NCBI RefSeq assembly: GCF_904849725.1
Contig: NC_058520.1
Location: 345,647,670 to 345,711,669, forward strand
Source: Hordeum vulgare subsp. vulgare
Lineage: Eukaryota; Streptophyta; Magnoliopsida; Poales; Poaceae
Direction of reading: 5' to 3'
Length of the DNA stretch: 64,000 nt
The translations under genes and the position numbers were made by a program. Shown here one piece after another: positions 58,723 to 64,000 of this stretch (position 1 is the stretch's first letter; each line of letters starts with the position of its first letter). The notes below the pieces were generated by a model, which had not been told where the DNA came from, searched no databases, and was given only the letters and a program-made list of their open reading frames with translations.

Positions 58723-60423
58723 TGTCACGCCCAAGATGCGACCCTATCCTCAATTTGGCACAAGGGCCTCGTCAGGGATAGAAGTGCATCTCGTCGTGTC
58801 ACAAGAATGGATATCGTTACAGGTACATGTACTGAGAAGAAGAGATATATATAAAGAATTGGCTTACACTCGCCACATGCTACATCAGAGTCACATTAGT
58901 ACATTACATAATCATCAAGAGTAAGAGCAGGGTCCGACTACGGACGAAAACAAGTGAGAAAATAAGAACGACGTCCATCCTTGCTATCCCAGGCTGCCGG
59001 CCTGGAACCCTTCCAAGATCGATGAAGAAGAAGAAGAAGAAGCAACTCCAAATGAACAATCAACGCGCTCGCGTCAAGTAACCTTTACCTGTACCTGCAA
59101 CTGGTGTTGTAGTAATCTGTGAGCCACAGGGCACTCAACAATCTCATTTCCAAAGGTATCAAGACTAGCAAAGCTTGATGGGTGAGGTAAGGTTAAGTGG
59201 TGAGGTTGCAGCAGCGGCTAAGCAATATATTTGGTGGCTAACTTACGAGTACAAGAAATAAGAGGGGGGATGATCTACGCATAGCGGACGTGACTACTGA
59301 TGATCAAATGAATGATCCTGAACACCTACCTACGTCAGGCATAACCCCACCGTGTCCTCGATCGAAGTAAGAACTCACGAAAGAGACAATCACGGTTACG
59401 CACACAGTTGGCATATTTTAATTAAGTTAACTTCAAGTTATCTAGAACCAGTATTAAACAAAGTTTCCAAGTTGCCACATAACCGCGGGCACGGCTTTCC
59501 GAAAAGATTTAACCCTGCAGGGGTGCCCTAACTAGTCCATCACAAATCACCACAAGCTGCATAGAAATCCTCAATCACGAAGCTCGCGATCTCGTCGGAT
59601 TCCCTAGTGGAAAACCTCAACTCTGAGATTACCCAAAGCATCACCGGAATCCCCATGCACAAGATATCTCGTCAAAGGTAAAACTAATCCAGCAAGGTCG
59701 CCCGGCATGTCGAGATCCCGATAGGAGCCGCGTATCTCGTTCTTAGGACACGACGGATAAGCGACGCGTACAAGTGCCAAACCTCGAGTTTCCTCGCGGT
59801 GGCCCCGCACAGTGCTCTGTTTTGGACCAACACTCATGAGGAGCACTGGCCCGGGGGTTGATTAAATTATCCTCGGGGTCCGGAAAGTCCCTATGCAAGT
59901 TTATTAGGTGATTAGGCAAATGTAGTACCAATGTTGGGCCTTGCGAGACAAGCTTTAATCTGAAACGAATTATCAAGGGGGTCCCCATAACAACCCCGAT
60001 CGTGTTAGGAGTGCTCAATTATGGAACATAACACCGGTAGACGAAACTAAGGGGGGAAAGGTGGAACAAAACACCAGGCTAGAAAGGCCGAGCCTTCCAC
60101 CTTTTACCAAGTATATAGGTGCATTAAATTAAATAGCATTAATATGGTGATATAAGAAGAAACCCATGTTATCATATGGAAGCAACTGCACCTGCAACTA
60201 GCAACGCTATCAACAGGGTTAAGCAAGCAGTAACATAGCCAATCAGTGGTTTGCTAGGTTGAACATGTTGAAGGTTTTCATGGCATTGTTGAGAGGCTGA
60301 TATTAAACATGTGGTAGGCAACGAGACATAAACGATAGAAGCGATAAACTAGCTTGGCAACGATAGTAATGGTATCTGGGGAAATGGTCATCTTGCCTGA
60401 GATCCCGCTTGGAAGAAGAAATC

Positions 60424-60824
60424 TGTGAAGTCGGCGAACCAACGTAGTCGAACGGGTCCTCACATTCCGGCACACTTGCGGAACTCTAACGAGACGGAGC
60501 AAACCGGAAACAAACATCAACATAGATATTCACCACACGATGCACAACCTAATATGATGCATGATCAGTTCAATGATGCAAGGGATGGCATGTCAATTCA
60601 TACAGTCATACGCTACACATTAAGTGTGAAGTCGGCGAACCAACGTAGTCGAACGGGTCCTCACATTCCGGACCGCTTGCGGAACTCTAACGAGACGGAG
60701 CAAACCGGAAACAAAAATCAACATAGATATTCACCACACGATGCACAACCTAATATTGTGCATGATCAGTTCAATGATGCAAGGGATGGCATGTCAATTC
60801 ACATAGTCATACGCTACACATTAT
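60424..60824 (-). repeat. 201-bp tandem duplication in Sukkula C LTR
   Basis: Two copies (60424-60624 and 60625-60823) differ at few positions. The 7-mer TGTGAAG occurs at 60424, 60625 and 60824, at every boundary, suggesting slippage or repair through that short homology. The duplicated unit contains the acceptor-like site and the start of the conserved small frame. Confidence 0.92.
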
Positions 60825-61304
60825 GTGAAGCTCAATATGCAGTGAGTTGCGTATCGACGAAACTCCACGTTTAAGTATTTAATTCACTCCCGATTATTTA
60901 CCACGCGATATTAAATGTTCTTAACATGGCAAGGGGTGAAGTGACGGTTCTACGTGTCATCCTAGTCGGTTAACACGCGGAGCATAGACTGGACGCAACG
61001 GCACAAGAGACATGCAACACAAGGTTATATGCCATGAATGCGTCATTCACGCGAGTTCATAACACCACGGGCAAGAAGAGAAAGAAACAGGTGTCGCCAC
61101 GGCGAGCGAGAGGGAACCATGGCGGCAAAACGGAAACGATGCCACGGCAACGTACCTATCCCGATAACTCATCGAGATAACATGCCAACGAAATGGGAAT
61201 GCATGCGGGAACGGTAAATAAGATGGGGTGATCCCGTATACCGGGTTCCCATGTGTCGAGGCACGACGAAAGAAGACAACATGCTACGGGCAACATAGGG
61301 TGCA

Positions 61305-61325
61305 AACATACATACATACATACAT
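61305..61325. repeat. (CATA)n microsatellite
   Basis: About five CATA units in the Sukkula C LTR. Confidence 0.9.
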
Positions 61326-61599
61326 CACTTGTACACAATACACGACAACATATCAACGTTACACCTTCGGAGCGTGCACAACGGAGCGGTTCGGTTCAGT
61401 GAGGGGAACAACGATCGTTGTGGTCGTCGTGGTGCTCGGGTCTCGTCGATGGTAGTCGTTCGCTCGGCGTCGTGGTTCGCGGTCTTCAGCGACGGTAGTC
61501 GAACTCGTTTATGGGGGTCGTCAAGGGCGTCGTGAAACTCGGCGAGCTCGATGTCGACCCACGAGAGGCGGGGATGGTGCACGTGGTCTTTGGCGACGT

Positions 61600-62330
61600 A
61601 ACCAGCGGCAGCAAACACAACGCGACGCAAGCAACAAGCAAACAGCAAGGCAAACAACAGCAAGAGCAACTCCTACAGCAAGTACAACACTAAGCAACAT
61701 CAGCTACAACAAGGCAAAGCGGCAAGCAACAACATGCATCCATGCATCGGCAGGCAAGCAGGGCAGCAGCAAGAGCAAAGGCAACAGCAACAGGCGTCAA
61801 GTAGCTAGCAGCTAGCCTACAGCAACAGCCAGCGACAAGCAACAACATCTAACTGGCAGCTACAGCTAGCCAACTAGCAACAGCAAACGCAAGCCAGCAA
61901 GCAGTCTACAGCGTGGAGCAGCAGGCCAACAACTATGCAGCAACTAACTACAGCTGCGTCGGCAGGCAACATCTACTAGCAGGCAAGCAAGCAACTAGCA
62001 AGCAGCAGCCTAGCAGCTAGCAACCACAACACCATGCAACATCCAACACGGCGCGCAGGCAGGCAAACTCAGCAAGCCGCACGCTGGCAGCGGCCGACAG
62101 CAACACAAGCGGCAACAGCGGCAGCTTCGGCCACGACCGGCAAACAACAAGCATGGCACGGTGCCGGCTAGCGCAAGCAAGCAACGACAGCGGCACATCG
62201 CAACAGCAGCTGGCCGCAGCAACAAGAGCATATCCAAACAATTGCCAGCAGCAGCGATCGGCAGCAATGGCAGGTAAGAGCATCGGCAGCAGCAAAAAAA
62301 CGCAACACCAGGCTAGCAAAACGGCATCGC
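61600..62330 (-). repeat. GCA/CAA-rich low-complexity tract in the Sukkula C leader
   Basis: The plus strand is dominated by AGCAAC, GCAAGC and CAGCAA words and is poor in T. There is no fixed period. It replaces the GC-rich leader middle seen in Sukkula B. Open frames across it are low-complexity on both strands. Confidence 0.75.
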
Positions 62331-63640
62331 GGCGCGGGGGATCGGCGAGCGGGGCGGCTGCACCGGCGAGCAGCAGAGCACCGGCGAGCAGCAGAGCATC
62401 GGCGGAAGAAGCGGCCGGCGGGGCGAGCACGGGGAACGGCGGCCATGCGAGCTCGGGGCCGGGAACAGCGACAGGGAAGGCGAGGACGGGAGGCCGGCGA
62501 GGCACAGGGCGAGGCGGCGCACGGCGACACGGCGAGGGGCGGCGTACCGGCGAGCGAGGCCAGAGCTAGCACGTGGGAGGGGAGCAGGAGGCCGGCGACG
62601 CGGGCTGCTGGCGTGAGGCCGAGGACACAGCGGCGACACACACGGGACTGCGCGGCTCGAGGAGAGGGGGCTGCATGAGGAGGCAGCGAGGCGGCGCGGC
62701 GACGGAGGAGAGCCGGCGAGGCGGAGCGGCACGGCGACGGCGCAACACACCGGGAGGAGCAGAGATACCTACAGGCGAGGGGAGAAGGAGGCGCTGGGGA
62801 ACGGCGGCAGGGAGCATGGCGGCTCGAGGGGGAAGAGGTGGGCGCTGTCGGGAGGAGCGAGGAGGGGATCGGGAGGCCACGGGAGGACGACGGCGCTGCG
62901 GGAACGAGGAGAGGGATCGAGCGCGCTAGGGCTGGGGAGGGAGCCGGCTGGGCCTGGGCCGGCTCGGGAGGCTGGCTCTCTCCCCCATTTTGTTTTTTTT
63001 CTCTTTAAAAAAACAGAAAACACCAACAAAATGTAAAAGTTTTTTTTTACAAAATAGAAAAATGCTTTTGGCTCCCTTTTATAGAAAATATACCCCAACT
63101 ATAAAATAGCTTGGGCATTTTAAAACAAATAAAATGAAACCTTTGAAGGATTAAAATTTAAAACCCGTTTACAAAACAATAAAAATCAAACCCTTTGAAG
63201 AATTAAATACAACCTCTTTTAACAAGAAAATAAAAATAACCCCTTTTCTTGCAAAAGAATAAAACCAAACCCCTTAAATAAAATGGGTCTCTTGTTTTAA
63301 AAATAAACAAAAGGTAATATAACGAAACCCAGAGGGGTTGCCCCCACATTTAATAAAATGATTTAAAAGAGACGAGCCTTTTTTTAATAGGGGTTAAAAC
63401 AGAAACTTTGGCAAACCGCAAAAAACGAAATTAAGAGGGGAGAGGGGGAGCTACTATCGCACTACGACTCGGTGATCACTCGAAGCACAACACTCAAAAC
63501 ACCACACGTGACAGACGATGCAAGATGCCATGCATGATGCGACGATGCAAACTAAATGGCGAGGCACAAATTAAACTAATCACACGACGGAAACGGAAAA
63601 GAAGGGAGAATCTTCTGGGCGTCGGTCTCGGGCTGTCACA

Positions 63641-64000
63641 ACTCTCCTACACTACAAGAGGATCTCGCCCCGAGATCCAAGAATGAAAGGGGGAGAGAAT
63701 GAGAAAGAATAAGAGGTAAAAACTTAGTCGCTTCATTGACAAACGAGTGAACCAACAATCCTTGAAGGTTGCAAAGAGATGAGGAATGATATGAGAAAGA
63801 AGCAAGAATTCACGGAAAATTTCGGCAGCACTTCGGTAGGAAAATGGGACAAAAAAATTCGAAAAGGTAGGAGAAATAGACAATAATCACAACAAACAAG
63901 TAAATAGAGCAAGGGAACACCATGATCTTGATAGAACAACAAGATTGACCCAAAAGAGCAATATCACAAGGCCTCCGGAACAAGAGAATAGGAACTAGCT
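63641..64000 (-). other. Sukkula C internal domain, end portion
   Basis: Starts with the purine-rich junction (sense GTAGTGTAGGAGAGT before the LTR) and matches the last part of the Sukkula B interior (about 29150-29493). Noncoding. Confidence 0.8.

Larger units (their letters stand above)
58723..63640 (-). repeat. Sukkula C 3' LTR, 4.92 kb
   Basis: In sense it starts TGTGACAGCCCGAGACCGAC at 63640. A TATA box (CTATAAAAGGGAGCC) lies at 63077-63084. A GC-rich leader (about 62950-62350) and a GCA-rich tract (about 62330-61600) follow, then sequence shared with A and B down to 58723. The acceptor-like TCTCGTTAG/AGTT (near 60486) is kept. Open frames in the GC-rich and GCA-rich parts occur on both strands and are not supported as genes. 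Confidence 0.83.
58723..64000 (-). mobile_element. Sukkula-type LARD ('C'), minus strand, 3' part
   Basis: The 3' LTR fills 58723-63640; internal domain begins at 63641 and runs off the edge. The LTR end (plus-strand TGTCACGCCCAAGATGCGAC) and the purine-rich junction match Sukkula A and B. It is inserted in the Copia 5' LTR; CGAAG at 58718-58722 is the expected target duplication, partner unseen. The leader composition differs from A and B, so it belongs to another subfamily. Confidence 0.85.

Noticed and set aside
60425..60874. 149-codon plus-strand frame with an internal repeat
   Set aside because: The repeat is the 201-bp DNA duplication (a multiple of three), and the frame is antisense to the LTR with no support in other copies.
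62017..62930. Frames of 100-160 codons in the Sukkula C leader on both strands
   Set aside because: Low-complexity translations of GCA/GGC-rich DNA, with no conserved domain and no match in Sukkula A or B.

Overview
This window looks like intergenic DNA of a wheat or barley relative (Triticeae). It is a nest of LTR retrotransposons, and I see no intact host gene, rRNA, tRNA gene or CRISPR array. The assignment rests on recognisable Triticeae families: BARE1/Angela/WIS (Copia), Sukkula (large noncoding LTR elements, LARDs), Fatima-like Gypsy, Athila-lineage Sabrina/WHAM-type Gypsy, and a SIRE/Maximus-lineage Copia. Family names come from memory of their sequences, not from a search.

Layout. 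(1) 1-45 is the tip of a BARE1/Angela LTR. (2) 46-13851 is a minus-strand Fatima-like Gypsy (protease, gag, leader, 5' LTR). Its gag is split by a complete minus-strand Athila-lineage element at 2793-12952, which has both LTRs, a tRNA-Asp primer site, gag-pol and a small third ORF, flanked by the 5-bp duplication ACCTC. (3) 13852-35631 is a plus-strand Sukkula-type LARD ('A'), entered on the left by Fatima. Its 3' LTR is split by a second complete Sukkula ('B', 21765-34623) flanked by ACCGT. (4) 35632-39576 holds fragments: an Athila-type LTR piece, an unclassified GC-rich piece, and a BARE1 LTR plus leader. (5) 39577-44475 is the 3' end of a minus-strand Gypsy element: an LTR followed by a plus-strand, multi-exon gene of the 'putative gypsy type transposon' (PF04195) kind, lying antisense to its host. 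(6) From 44476 a minus-strand SIRE-lineage Copia interrupts that gene. It has a 3' LTR, a large extra ORF with its own promoter-like region, RNase H/RT/integrase/protease, gag, and a 5' LTR. (7) That 5' LTR is broken at 58723 by a third Sukkula ('C', minus strand), which runs off the window.

No element is coding-competent. Frames carry frameshifts and stops, several of which look like CAG-to-TAG or CGA-to-TGA changes, as expected from deamination of methylated C. The Copia reverse transcriptase has also lost one aspartate codon from its YVDD box.

The most unusual structures are: a ~625-bp patch of internal-domain sequence that replaces the TATA-containing segment in one LTR of Sukkula B, with microhomology at both joints; a promoter/leader/splice-site arrangement in front of the Copia extra ORF; the spliced antisense gene in the Gypsy element; intron-like architecture shared by the Sukkula LTRs; and three copies of the Athila element's polypurine-tract motif. 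Nested order gives relative age: Sukkula A is older than Fatima and Sukkula B; Fatima is older than the Athila element and the BARE1 tip; the Gypsy with the antisense gene is older than the Copia, which is older than Sukkula C.
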